From Lanius collurio (lineage: Eukaryota > Chordata > Aves > Passeriformes > Laniidae), in assembly GCA_020086605.1 (NCBI GenBank), contig JACBWW010000021.1:9323628-9387627 (forward strand): 64,000 nucleotides of DNA, written 5' to 3'. Positions 12,132 through 25,009 of this stretch are shown here, piece after piece. A model generated the notes under the pieces. The model was not told the origin of the DNA and did not search any database. It saw only the letters and a list, made by a program, of their open reading frames with translations. The position numbers were made by a program, and so were the translations under genes. The stretch's first letter is position 1. Each line of letters opens with the position of its first letter.

Positions 12132-15100
12132 CTCCTGGAAATGCCCAAGGGAAAAAAGAGGGGTTGGAGGTGGCTGGTTGTTGAAAGCAGTCAAGTTGTA
12201 GTAAAATTGGGCCAATTTGAGAGTTACTGGCACAGTTATGAGAATTTATTCCTTACATTTGGCTTGTTTTGCTTTTTGGATGAGACTTAGATGAAAGGAA
12301 GACTTCAGATAGTGAGAAAGAAATTACTATTTCAGTTGTTCCTCCTTGCTCTAAAGCAAGTAGGATGATGTTACCATTTCCATGCACCAGCAATGTGAAC
12401 GTGGCAAACTTCTTCAGGCAGCACTTGCAGAATTGTAAGACTATTAAATTCCCCTCATTTCCCTGCCAAAAATAGTAAACCTTGAAAAATATGCAAAGCA
12501 TTCCAAAGCTTGTAAGTACCAGCATGCTGAACTACAAAGTTTCTGCATTTTTAGAGTCCCATTTTAGATGCACTGTGGACAGATTTGTGTTCTTGTCATG
12601 CAGGCTACCCTGGGCTTGCTGCCTTGTCAGATCTGGTACACATGGGAGGATCAGGACTACTCAGTCCTGGAAGGGAGAACTTCAGAGAAAGCTTCAACCT
12701 TGGAAGAGCTTGACTTATTGGAATTAAGATTCTATTTTTAATTATCAATGCTGCAGTTTAAGACTGGAGACATTGTTGTGTTCCAGATAGTGGTTTTTAC
12801 TGTGTTCAGTGCAAATCTTCACTGCTTGAATCAGCACTTAGCAAAGTTAGTTTTTCTCTAGAATCACAGGAGCTGTGTCAGTAGTTTAGAGTATCTATTT
12901 GGTGTTTTCCTTACCTTTCAATTTGATATTGTCATTGTGGCTTTGTGGACTTAAGTGTGATGCACTATTAATCACTTTCAGAGCAGCTGCTCCCAAAGAA
13001 GTGAGTGAAAACAGGATACTGATTGCAAAGCATGTTGTTTTGAACTAAAAAGCACTTAATCAACATTATTTAGATCAGACAATCTTTTTATTAAGTATTT
13101 GAGCCCTGTGCTACAGCATGATGCTCTGAGACAAGACAGTTTCATGAAAAAGAAGTATTATCCACGTCACATAATACTCAACGATTTAATGCTGGAGTGT
13201 GCTTTTATGTGAGGATCTTGTTAAAATTCTGCAAGAGATTACCTTTGCATTTTGCCTGATCGGAAACCCTGAAATGTTTGGTGTTGAATCTGTGAAGTTT
13301 GGCTTTTTTAAATTTAAAAAAGTCATTGCAAACCACACAAGTAAAAGGAAGAAAACTAGCCATGCTTACATGCATTTAAGTAGATGTGTGAAGTATTTGT
13401 ATTTCATATTTGCACAAAACCAATACATTTTTTTAGACAATTAAATATTTTGCAGATTAGTCACACTTAAACTGGCAATTTTTTGAAGTAACCATAAAAG
13501 CATTTACTAAGCTAAAAAAGGCTTTTGTTGCTTCAGCTCTAATCCACATTAATTTTTATAATTCATCTACCAGTCATTGCCTTTAAAATTTCTTGTTCTT
13601 TGAAATGCACAAATAAGTTTCATCCTTGTATTTGGGAGCAATTTTATTAAAAAAAATTTTAAAACCCTCACCATTGTTTTTTCCATTTTGCCACACCCAC
13701 CGCAAGATAAATTCCTTAATTTTGTGCTGGGTTGCAGGGTAATCACAGGGAATGGTGCTCCAGCAGCTGCATGTGTTCAGCTGCTGTTTGTGACCACACC
13801 TACGTAAGTCAGCACTGAATGTGGATTTTTGGGATTGTGTTGGAAGTAAGAAAACTTCATCTGGGCATTATCTTTAGCTGTAACGTGCTGAATTACTGAA
13901 AGCTGCAAGCCTCTCTTGCTGCACACAAATGTACTCTGTAAGTACCATTGCAGTGAGGCACAAGATTAGAAATATTAAAAAAGTAAGGCAAAGCACTTGG
14001 AGTTTGTAGGAGTGAAGATGTGTAGTGTTATGTCTCTGTTTGGAGAACCATGATCTAATCTTATTTATAAGTATCAAATTAAGAAGGAAAATAACACTTT
14101 ACTTGCTCAACATTAGCACCTGCAAAGAGATGGCCCTTATTTCCTTTAAAACAAAATAATCTCCATGAAAAAGGCTGATTGGAGGCACTAAGTGGTGATT
14201 TATGTTCTTGCTGACATATTTCTTTACTGGTCTATGTTTGAAACTGAAAGTACTTTAGGCTTGTGGCTGCTGACTTTGCTATCAAGTCAAGGCCATACTT
14301 GCATCAGTACCTCCTTGTTGAAGCTGTTTTTCCTCTCTGTAGCTGGGCAGGAGGACATGAGCTGGTGATTCCCAGCGTGGGGCTTGGATGGGTTTCCCAT
14401 CTGTTGTGCAGAGTCAGGCTGACACACAAAAAATCCTTCAGCTGTTACCACTGTGAAGAAAACCTTCAGGTGGTGGGGAAATGAAAACCTGTGGAGTCAG
14501 AAATAAGTCTTGATGAGTGGGTGGGGTTTTTTCTGTGTGTATTTGAACTTTTGGGGGAATTTTTTGGTTGTGTTTTTTTTCCCCCCTTGAGTCCCAGTTT
14601 GAATTCTAGGAATCTCACCTTAAATAGAGCCACAGGTGTTTATGAGGATGGGAGAGGAGTGGATGTTCAGAGGGTTGTAGGGTTGGGAGAACCCTGGATA
14701 GCTCTTAAGAATGTAAGGATTGCTGTAGTGGCAATGAAATTGATATTTCATAGGTATTAAAGGAAAATACCTTGAAGATGCCAGTCATCAATCCCAAGCA
14801 CAGCTGTGCTTTTGTTTTTTTATTTTTCATTCCCTCCCTCTCAGTAGCATGTCTGGCTTAAATGCTTCCTTGCCCTGTACCAACCTCTGTGCTGGTACAA
14901 TTGTTTATGGACTTGAGCAGTGACTGGGTGCAGAGAACTCCATCTGGGTTAAAAATAACTTGGTCCCAGAAAATAAACTGTATTTTTAACCTGGATCAAG
15001 TTTCCTGGTCCAGAACACTGTGCAGCTCTGCAGACACTTGCAGTGACACGAATGCAAAGGTGCTGCACTGGTTTTGGGGCAACTGGGACACTGTAAGCCA

Positions 15101-17420
15101 GGTTTTATGTTTTATCCCAGTTGCAATAAGCTTAGCAAGCAGACATGGGAATAATTTTCAGCTGTATCCCAAGACTGCAATGGGGGGATATGTTTTGTGG
15201 GTGTTTGGGGCCTTTTTGAGTTCTAAGTATTGTGTTAAAAAAAAAAACAGCATTTTTTTTGTTGTATAATCAATCAGGCATAATTTTCAACAATAATAAT
15301 AGCTAAAAAATACCTCCATCCATTTAATACTGAAGTGTTTTAGTGGAATGGACTGAGGAGCATTTGCTATGTGACAGGAGAGAGAAGTGGTGAATTCTGG
15401 AGGCTCACAAAGTGTAGTTCTGTAGGTTCTGTCCTCCTGGGTACTAGTGGGGCTCAGCTGCAAAGGTAGGGTGGTGCTGGAGGCCTGCCATGTGGGGACA
15501 ATGTCATCCCTACTTTTAGAGATGTCCAGGGGCTGCCAGGGATCCATGTGGCACTCAGGGAGACCTTTGGTACAAGTGTGTGTCATGCACTTGATGGGAT
15601 GTGTCAGTTCACTAGTTGTCTGTCTCCTGTCTCCTGTCACCCACCCTCAGTGGCCTCTTTCTCACATGTCTTCCAATGCCTAGAAAAGCATGGACTGAGC
15701 CATCTTCTAGTCCCAGCAGCATCATAGAAACAACTCAGGTCTGTGGGACTTGCTTTTAGCAGGTAAAAATTGGAATATTTCTGAAGCAAAACCATTCCTT
15801 TTTTCAGTTCTAGCAAAAAGCAAAGCCTTGGGTACCTTCCACTTGGATAGAAATGAACATGCAGTTGCTAAGGAGTGAGCACATCCTGCCTTTTATGTGT
15901 GAAGTTTGCCAGAAGGCTCAGTCTCCTTCTGAATGTGAATCTTAATTTCAGGCTTCTCCTCAGGACAGCAAAAAATTGGGTGTGGGGAGGAGAGTGGGGT
16001 GCACCCCACGGGCCTGGGGGTTTTGATCTTGACCATGTTTCTGGTTGAGACAACTGAGTGTGCCTTGGGTCAGTCTTCTACCCTCTAGAGACTTTTCTTC
16101 TGCCTGAGTATTGTGATGGAGAGCTGAGTATGGAGAAGTGAGGATCATCTCATGACTGAGCCATCAGTGTTTTGGGAACAATGGATCCATGTATGATGTG
16201 GGGTTGGGGGAGAAGTTGGTATGTGGGTTGTTGTTGGTTGTGGTTTGTTTTAATTTCATTTTTTAGAATGTGATTTAAAAGTGCTAGGAAATGGAGTGAA
16301 ACCACCTTTCTTTTTGTTTGTTTGGGTTTTTTTTCCTTGCACTTCAGAAAACTCCTTTAGTATGGTGAATCTACGTTATTGAGGGATCTAGCAGTGAGAT
16401 ACCTTGGTTGCTAATATGGCAGATACTACATCTGCTTCCTATGTGTTATCAGACGTGTTTTTAGGTCTGGGTTGTAATCTGCAAAGCTCTTGTGGAACTG
16501 GCCCTGGTTATTTTAGAGGCCTTTTCAGTCTGTGGCCTGGAATAACACAGTAATCAGGGCCTCCAAGTGGACAGGGTTTAAAGTGATACTATCTGGGGCA
16601 ATGAGGAGCTTTCCTGGCAGCACTTAGCATGGAACTCTGTTGTGTGTGATATCAACCCGAGCCTGGAATTCACTGGTTTTAGGGTGAGATGTGAGAAGAT
16701 AAGTTTTATAGTAGGCTTATCTGTGCTAGTAGCTATGAGAGTGCTTCAAGTGAGGGACCTTCTAAGAGAGCTTCTCTGTGCCAGTGCCTGAAGATCATAC
16801 CTGAAGTTCTTCAGGGCTTTAATTTTGTTCATGTAATAACCATGTTTTCCTATGTCTGATTTCTTTCATCTTGTAAAGAAATATCTTCTGCTTTGCTATA
16901 GTAAAAGAATACCTGTTTTTTTGCCTATGTCATGAGCATAAGTTTAAAGAATTACATGTGAGAAATGCTGACTTAATCTTCTAGCTTGGGAGATGTGTGT
17001 GATTTTCAGAGATATCCCTATTTCACACTCTCTTTGGATTTTTTTAGGTGAGAAGAAATAAGTTTCCATTCCTGAAAATTCTCATGTATAAAAACCCAAA
17101 CTATTTGTGGACTGCTGCTGAATGAAAATGTGTTGGCTATCGGACGCTAAGATGTTTGACAAAGACTTCAGAGTGGCAGGAGTGGAGGAGGTGGGGAGAA
17201 TAATGTTTGTTTGAAGATCAGTGCACCCTGGAGAAGAAATTTATTATGATAGTATCAGAGTAAATAAAGTCATCCTTTGGTGTAGTTCTGTTTGTGTCTT
17301 TCTAATTAGCATGATTCCTTGGGGACTGCTGGAGATTGACCTGTGTGGGTTTATGATAACGAGGCGTAAGAAATGTTTTTGTATTTTGTTCTAAGTAAGG
17401 GGCTTTTTTGAGTGTGTGTG

Positions 17421-17431
17421 TTTTTTTTTTT
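17421..17431 (+). repeat. Poly-T run
   Basis: Eleven Ts after a short TG run. Simple sequence only. Confidence 0.85.
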
Positions 17432-20400
17432 CTTTCTCTACAACTGATGGCTGTAACTTTGGTTACCAGTAACAAAGGAGAAAATTTCTTCTTAATCATT
17501 CTGTTCTAGTGGGTGGGAATTATCCCAGGTTTAGTGTTCCTGGTGCTATGTCTGCCATGAAAAGAGAAAAGGCAATAAATGCAAGCTCAACTTAAGAGTT
17601 CTGTTTTCTTTGTTCTGCATTCTGAGGTCAGCATCAGCCGTGAGAGAAGTGGGACTAATCCCAGACTTTTACAGTTGTGGCAGGTATTTTATGTTAGGAG
17701 AAGCATATTTCATGTCAGGAACTGAGTGTAATTGGCATTGCAGATGGAAGGCATGGCCCTTGGATAAATGCTTACTTTTACTTATGAATAAAGCCAGAAC
17801 TGTGAACTCTGGGGATGTTTTGAGGGGATAGCATGTTTAGAAATGTGTGACTTTGCTTTGTGCAGCAGCTTCTTCCCCTTCATTGGCTTCAACTGCTGAT
17901 CATTGCCTTTCCCTGCTGTGCATGAGCCTTGTAATCTCCCCTGGAGTCACCCAGGTCTGAGAAGCTTCTTTGAATGTTGCCGAGGCAGAGAAGTACAGCC
18001 CAAGGTGCTGAGCAGATCTCTGGCACCCAACTCCTTCTTCCAGGCACAGGGGACATGGGACAGTGCTGTGGGGAGCAGGCAGAGCTCCGGTGTGTCAGGC
18101 AGGGAAGGTGGGAGAACACTGGCAAGGCTTTGCCTGCTCTCCTGCAGTGCCCAGTGCCACCTGTCACATGCCAGCCAGGGAAGGAGCCTTGCTGCCTGTC
18201 CTGTGCTCCAGGGCTGCCTTTCTTTCCCCAGCCTGGATTTATAGGGTTAGACTGTGCACCAATTAATCTAGTGCTGTGTTTTTATAAAGGATTGAAGCAA
18301 ATTGCTTTCCCACTCATGCATTTTTACAGATAGAGGAGTAATTTTTCTTATAATTCCATTATTTAGTTATTACTCTGGGCTTCCTTTCCATCTCTGATTG
18401 TGCTGCTGCAAAGGTAGAGATGCTCTGCAGCATCACAGATCTGGTGGCAGGGAGGGGACTCCATCAAGTTCAGTGTTAACAGTGAACTAACAGTGAGATA
18501 GCAGAAGCCCTGTGAGACACCAGGGGTACTTTAGCCCTGATAATCACCACTTTACAAGAAATGTGTCTCTGGTTAGCAGCAGATCGGTGGTAACACAGGT
18601 CACTGTGACATTCTTTTACCTTGAAGAAAGCAGCATGGTTGGAGAGCTTCGTAATGTGTGTGTGTATTCTCATGTCCCCATCCCTGGGACTTAGACTGCA
18701 ATAAGAAAAGTTTTCTAAAGTTTCCAGTGTTGTTCTTTTTTACTTACAATAAAGGGATGGAAAAAAACCTGTCACATGGTATTGGCATGATGTACTTTGC
18801 TTAGAAAATAGGGTGTTGCAGTTTCCCTAGACAGCAGGATTTAGAGCAGAGACATGTGGAATTTTCTGTCTCGGAGATGAGCTTGTTTTGTGTGCTGTTC
18901 TCTGTTGCAGTGGACCCTCTCAGCTGAAACATCACCATTTTATCTGTGACCTGAACCTATGGTTTGGGTTTTTTTCCTCATTTATAAGAACTGAGCACTG
19001 CTTTCTTGCAGGACTGCCATGCATGCCTGTAGTCGACATTGCAGTGGCCCTTTTCTCTCCTGTCCAGAAGTGCACTCAGCATGTGGTGTGTTCTGCTGTG
19101 GGACTGCAGGTCAGGCGCTGTGCAAAAGCCCGAGTGTTGATGGAGAGGCTGTAGAAATACCCTTAATGTTGCTGCTGCTCTAATCTTGCCCTTGAAAGCA
19201 AGAATGTTGATGGAATCTTGGTCGTATTCTTTAGGTCTTGCATTCCTCAGCAAATAACAGGATTTGACTGTAAAATGCCATTTGGGGTTTGAGTAAGGAA
19301 ATGCATGAGAGGCCCAAATGCAGTCAGGATGATCTTGGTCTGTGCCTTCTGAGCAGGGAGAACAGGATGTGGAGTTAGTTTGTGAGGCTGTACTTCAGTT
19401 CTTTGCTAAAAAGCTTGAGATTTGTATTGTCTTTCCTCTGGAAAAGAAACACCCCCCTGTCCTTACTCTTTTCATGCAGAATTAAAGGAGGTAAATCTGG
19501 GATTTTTATGTGCTGAGGTAGAGGCTCAGTGTTCTGCAGTGTAATGCTCTCTGTAAGAAATGCACTGAGGCTGATCCTTTCTCCCCTCTGCCAGTAATGA
19601 GGGGGGTTGACTTGAGGCAGGGAGCATCTTCCCATCCTACTCTGATAATCTAGGCAGCCTGGAAAAGCTTAATCAATGCGGGCTGGTTTACAGTGTTTAC
19701 TGTGTGCGGCAGAGAAGAACTGCAGCACTTATCACCCCTCCTGTTTTCTCTGTCTCTAGAAGCTTAAAACTGTCACTCCTCAGGAATTCCTCATACTGCA
19801 AATCCTCATTTCTCTGGTGTGCTTGTGTTTCCTAAATGACCCTTATCTGTAGTGACAGGGCTTTAGTGACCAGTCGATCTGGATCTGGGTGGCCACTCTG
19901 TCTTATCTTGCCACACTGACTTTATTTTGAGAGCAAATTCTGCCAGTCATAAATGGAAATTACTGCAGTTCTTGCTGACTCTCTGGCAGTTTGAATCCTG
20001 CTTTAGAAGCTGGATAAGAGTTTTATGATAAGAACCCTTAAAAAAGGCAGAAAAGTAAAAAAAGATTTTGGCTTTTGAGACGGTGCCTTTCTGATGGTTG
20101 AATGTGGGACTGGTAAACAGCTCTGCCATTACCAGCAACGTAAATTCCAGCATATCCAGTATCCTGTGGTGGCTGTACTGACTGAAATTATATTAGTCAG
20201 TGCAGAGGGCACAGTCAACTTATGCTGGTGTCATTTAGGCAGTTGCCTTTGGTAGCTTTGTTCACCACTTCCTTTTAATCACACAAAATTCCAAAGGCAG
20301 CACATTTTTTTTTTTTCAGTTGATTGCTTTAATACAAGAGGTAGAACCAGTGTGGACAATGTCCATCCTGTGAGGTCAGGCATGGAGGCCGTGGTGTCCT

Positions 20401-23400
20401 GCAGCTGGATTGGGTGACTTCTCCCATCACTTAAAATAAAATAGGCCCACTACTCAGTGGTTTTGAAAATCCAGCAGCAAAGAGCTCATTCTGGTCTGAC
20501 CTACACCAGAATCTTCTGGGGAGGCAGAGGGAAAATGGAGAACACACCAGTGTGGTTTTGGTGGGATTTTTGGTTGGAAAATGTCTCTGTTTGAAGGCTC
20601 TGGTTGCACAAACTCAAAAGAGAGAACAAGGCTTTGCCGGCAACTCTTTGTCCCTGTGGATCTTTGGAGTTTTGTACAATTAGTACCGTATCAGTGTCAA
20701 ACATTTTTGAAATCTCTCCAAGGCTTATAGCTTACGTTGAAGTCACGTCAGTATTTTTCCATGTTAGAAGGATCCCTCTGATTCAAACAAGATGCATGTG
20801 TGAGGACAAAAGCTGCCTGTGCCTGCCAGGCTGTTAGGTCAAGCAGATAGCAGGAAACTCTGACTTTCCATGCCCGTTGGTTTAACTTTTAACCCGTTGG
20901 AGTCCAGATGTGTTGCCTTCCCTTCCCAGCACAGTGTCAATATCCAGCATGTCTTCAGAGCAGAGAGGCTTCCCTTGCTTCCTGCATGACCTTAAAAGGC
21001 ATCTGTCAAGGATTTTTGGTATTGAAAGATATATGGCTTTTTATAAGCAGTTCACCATCCAAGCTTAAAACTCTATATCATGGTCTTCAGGAGAGTCCAG
21101 CCTGTGCAGTTACTCCATAAATGCCTTTGTAGGTCATACATGGTAGCTCAGGACCCTCCTTAGCATGTGTTGCTGTGTTGTTCTAGCAGAATAAAATCTC
21201 CTGGAGCATCCCAGTAAGCAGCTGCAGATAGTAAACCTCTGTCTCAGTGAGGAGAGTGTTACTGGCTCTTGCAGGGACCTCAGTGATACCATTTTTCTCT
21301 ATCTTAATGAAGCATTAAGGTTAGTTTACACAGTGATAAATATAATAATTATTGTAGCGATGGCTGTGTGCCCAAGATGCCTAGAAAGCTGAACATGAAA
21401 TCTTCTTAATGGCATAATGGTCTTTGTAAGTGTTACAGATTTCCTAGTGTTATATATAATAAATAATGCACATTATTTTCTGGTGAACTTGTACAGCTCA
21501 ACAGTGTGTACACATAGAAGAGACTTTATATTGAGAAATTTCATTATTTCTGTGGCAACTTTCTTTGGTTAGACAGTGTTCTGCAATGGAAATGCACCAG
21601 TTGAGCAAACTTATTTTATTAGGCCGATGTGTGTTTGTGAAACTAGGAGGAGAGGAGATGGAAAAATATCAGGCTTTGGAGAGCAAGTTCTGTGTCTCCC
21701 TCTCTTCACTAATACATTTTTGTTCATTAATTTCTGATTTGTAAATAATGCATTTCACAGAACACCCAGCACTACCCCAGTATGCCTTCCCTCCCTTCTC
21801 CCTCTTAAATCTCTCAAAGGAATCAATCTGTAGCCAGTGCGAGATGCTTGTTTGTAGATTCTGCTTCACTTGGCAAACTATGACTCTTTTCACTTTGGGT
21901 CCCATTTCTGGCAAGGGTCAACTGTTTAACTACAGAAATCAGTAGGAAGCTGTTGGATCAAGATGCATCAGGCCAGAGAAAAGCTGTTTGTACTTTTTTT
22001 CTTTGGTTCTTCCTGCAGATTTGAATAAAAAGTATGTGGAAAAGTGTTAGGCCTTTGAATTTTTAATACTGAAGTGTATTCCTTCCTCATATTTAAAATT
22101 CTGTGCTGAGTGTCTGCATCACAATAATCTGTTGAAGATGGACCATGAATTTTCAGAATTAGTGCTGAGTCCTGTATGGCCCCACCTTCCCTTATGCCTA
22201 AGGACTAGGGTTTCCAGCAGCTTCACGTTTTTAGGATGCGTGAGTCGAGAGTTAACAGTCCAACTATTAATGCAGAATAGAACAAAATACTGCATCCATG
22301 GCAACTACAAATGAGACAGTACTAAAATCAGTGGTTTTTTAAAAATGCCATATTTGTAGTGTTCTGTGAAAAGCAAAATGGGAACAACTAGTATGATGAG
22401 AAAATATTTATGTCTCTGGTGACTTGCAGAGCCATGGTTTATTACTTTGACCAGTCTTGGTAATTTCAGTTATTGCTTGTAGAGAGCGAAGTATCTGGTG
22501 TGGTGGTGTTGTGCAGATACTTGATTAACTTAGTGTTAGGGACCTATTTTTCCTGTGATTTTGATGCTTTGGCAGGAAATAGAATGAAAAAGAAATGAGA
22601 CAAAAAAGGTGGGTAGTGAATAATGTGTATAGCCTTTTCCTTTAGGAATACAACATATGTGGTCTGTCTCTCAGAGAAAGTTTTTTTGAAGTCTTCATTC
22701 CAGTGAGTTCAAGCAGAAATAAGAAGGGTCTTTTAAAATTCTCGTTTCATTATGAATCTTGTTCAGCAGGGCCTTTCCTGCATATCCAAATTCTTCATTG
22801 GCCCTGTGGTTGTCATATTCCAGTACTGCTCTTGAACAGGGGCTTCAGGGTATGTCCCCAGTTGTACCTGTGGCTGAGGAATGAGGCTCACCCGATACCT
22901 CTTCTAGTGCACAGCATTTCCCTTCTGTAGGCCCAGTGCAACCTTCTAAGCATGAAGAATTTTGACATACCTTGGGGAGCTCTTCACAGATTTGCACTCA
23001 TGGTCTTGGAGGTCCCTGCTCTGGGTACGAGGGGTTTGTTTGCAGGGGGTAATGTATGCAGGGCTCTTTTGCATACTCAAGAAGAAACAGACATATAATG
23101 TGCACACAAATTTAAATATTTTTATATCATGTGCAAGGTGATTATTCTAGTGAATCTTTTATATTTTAATTACTCTCTCTCACCCTATAGACTACCAATT
23201 CAGAGTGTTGAGCAGTTCCAGACTAGTAGTCATCAATCTTGTCTGATGTTACTCTCTTTGAATTGTTGCTTATACTTAACTTCTGTCTTAACTGGAGACT
23301 TCGCTGGTCAGCCCACAATGCCCAGATGCTGTTTATTTGCAGTGGCCGATATGTTGAAATATTGTGGTGGATGTGGAGGTCTCTTGTCTTTTCAAGGTGA

Positions 23401-24085
23401 CTGGAAGTGCTGGTTGTATATTAAATCACTTTACAGCAAGTGCTGCTCCAGACTGTGAACTCTTTCCTCCTCCATACAACTGTAAATATATGGGTTTGCT
23501 TTGCCCTTTTGGACAACAAGCTGAGGTGCTGGAAGATGTTGCCAATACCTGTTTTTCCTAATGGTTTAAAAAGCTCATTAAATCTTTGTTGCTGGAATTG
23601 CCAGTGAGCTCCTTCACACCATGTTAAGAGTTCACTTATTTCTCTCTTTGGGTTCTGGGTGGCTGCTGGTTGGAACAGAGAGCCTGGCAGTGAAGGTATG
23701 GCGCTTCAGGCTGGTGCATGGCTCAAAGATGTGCTTTGAGAAGGAGACATGACGTCTCCCTGGCTGTGGAAAGCCAATTACTGTGGGCTGTGCAGTGTTA
23801 AAGGTAACCTTGGCTCTGTGGTGAGTGTTGAGGGCAAATGTGCAGCTGTGAAGATGCTTCCTCAGAGCTCGTGTGGGCCCAAGGAATAGGAACAGAGGCA
23901 GCCACAGCCCCTAAATCTGCCCTGCTGAGGTGCAGGAGCAAGTATGTACAATGATTGGCAGCACTGGGAAAGGAAACAGGGAGGGAGATGTCCTTTGGTG
24001 CAGCAGCGTGCAGAAAGCTGGAGGGGTCTGCTGGCTCAAGCTCAGTGCTGGAGGTTACCTCGTTCAGAGCTCACATTCGGGACAG

Positions 24086-24142
24086 ACAATATACTTCCTC
24101 TGACCTCGAGTCAATCACTTAATCTGAGTAATCTTACTTTGT
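24086..24142 (+). repeat. Possible MIR-like SINE remnant
   Basis: CTCTGACCTCGAGTCAATCA followed by CTTAATCTGAGTA resembles the MIR segment tgtgaccttgggcaagtcacttaacctctctg in order and spacing. The match is short and diverged. It lies inside a chance open frame (23,944-24,414) that I do not call as a gene. Confidence 0.35.
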
Positions 24143-24903
24143 GGTTTGCGTTCCTGTTTAAGGTAGGAGTGACAGTGTTAGTGGCTGCTGTCTGTCTCAG
24201 GTGTGCTGGGATTAGTGGGTTAAATTTAGTTAACACATGTCAGGCAGAAGTAGGACGTAAGTGTATCAAAAATGCTGTTCTTACTAAAATACCATCTAGG
24301 AGTAATCTTGTAAAACTTCCCAAGCACAAGTCTGCCTTGGACAGGGCATTTCAGAGTTTGAACTGTGGAAGGCAGAACAATACTCCGATATTGGAAGCTT
24401 CAAAATCATACTGAGGTGGGATTATTATTGTCATGTTGTCTCTTATAACCAATAAACCATTTTGTTCATATAAAAAATCATAAATCATCATTATATACAG
24501 TAAATGAAGCTGTCACTTTAAGTCTTCCTGCAGCATGTTAAAATGATGACTGTATTGTGGGGGTCAAGTAGGTGTGCTGGTGAAAAGGATGACAGGTTGC
24601 AGCTGAGCCGGAGGAAATTCAAGTTGTCTCAGCTTGTTCTCACTGAGATGGACTGCACGCCCGTCTTGGATTACTTCTGCAGCTCCTGCTGTCTGGCACA
24701 GATATTGTTTCCCTCCAAAGGCTGTGGAAGTGAGGGTTAACTATCAATGGAAATTTTGGCTGCCTAAATTGGCTACTTCTGACTTGGCTAAGCAAGATAA
24801 TGAGTTACTTCTCCCTGATGTAATAATTTAATAGCTTATGGGGTGTTTAAAGGCTTTTAAATAAGTCCTTCTTAGGAAGTAGTATGGAGGGAATTGCCAA
24901 CTC
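24143..24903. other. Non-coding stretch, nothing recognised
   Basis: No supported coding, repeat or RNA feature. An AAG|GTAGGA donor-like site after 24,164 has no convincing acceptor partner. Confidence 0.5.
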
Positions 24904-24930
24904 TTTTATTTATTTATTTATTTATTTAAA
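24904..24930 (+). repeat. (TTTA)n microsatellite
   Basis: About six tandem copies of the tetranucleotide TTTA, followed by two C runs (24,933-24,950). Confidence 0.9.
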
Positions 24931-24985
24931 ATTCCCCCCTCACCCCCCCTTGGAGAAACCCTAAACCTGCCTTTAGGCTGTAAGA

Positions 24986-25009
24986 GGGGATTTTGGGGGG
25001 TTGGGTGGG
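24986..25009 (+). other. G-quadruplex motif
   Basis: Four G runs (4, 6, 3 and 3 Gs) with loops of 5, 2 and 1 bases fit the canonical G3+N1-7 rule on the + strand, so a quadruplex could form in the non-template strand or in a + strand transcript. Confidence 0.65.

Larger units (their letters stand above)
11191..24085. other. Long non-coding stretch
   Basis: About 13 kb of T/G-rich, repeat-poor DNA. Items seen are a perfect 12-bp hairpin at 12,099-12,131, a T run at 17,421-17,431 and a short open block at 16,621-16,683 (HLAWNSVVCDINPSLEFTGF...) with a good donor (AGG|GTGAGA) but a weak acceptor. Overlapping open frames at 17,889-18,333 on both strands come from locally GC-richer sequence and have no domain or splice support. 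A CpG-containing block near 19,660-19,760 could be regulatory. Confidence 0.5.

Noticed and set aside
23944..24414. 156-codon + strand frame
   Set aside because: No domain, no matching splice sites, and it runs through a SINE-like remnant. Within the chance range.
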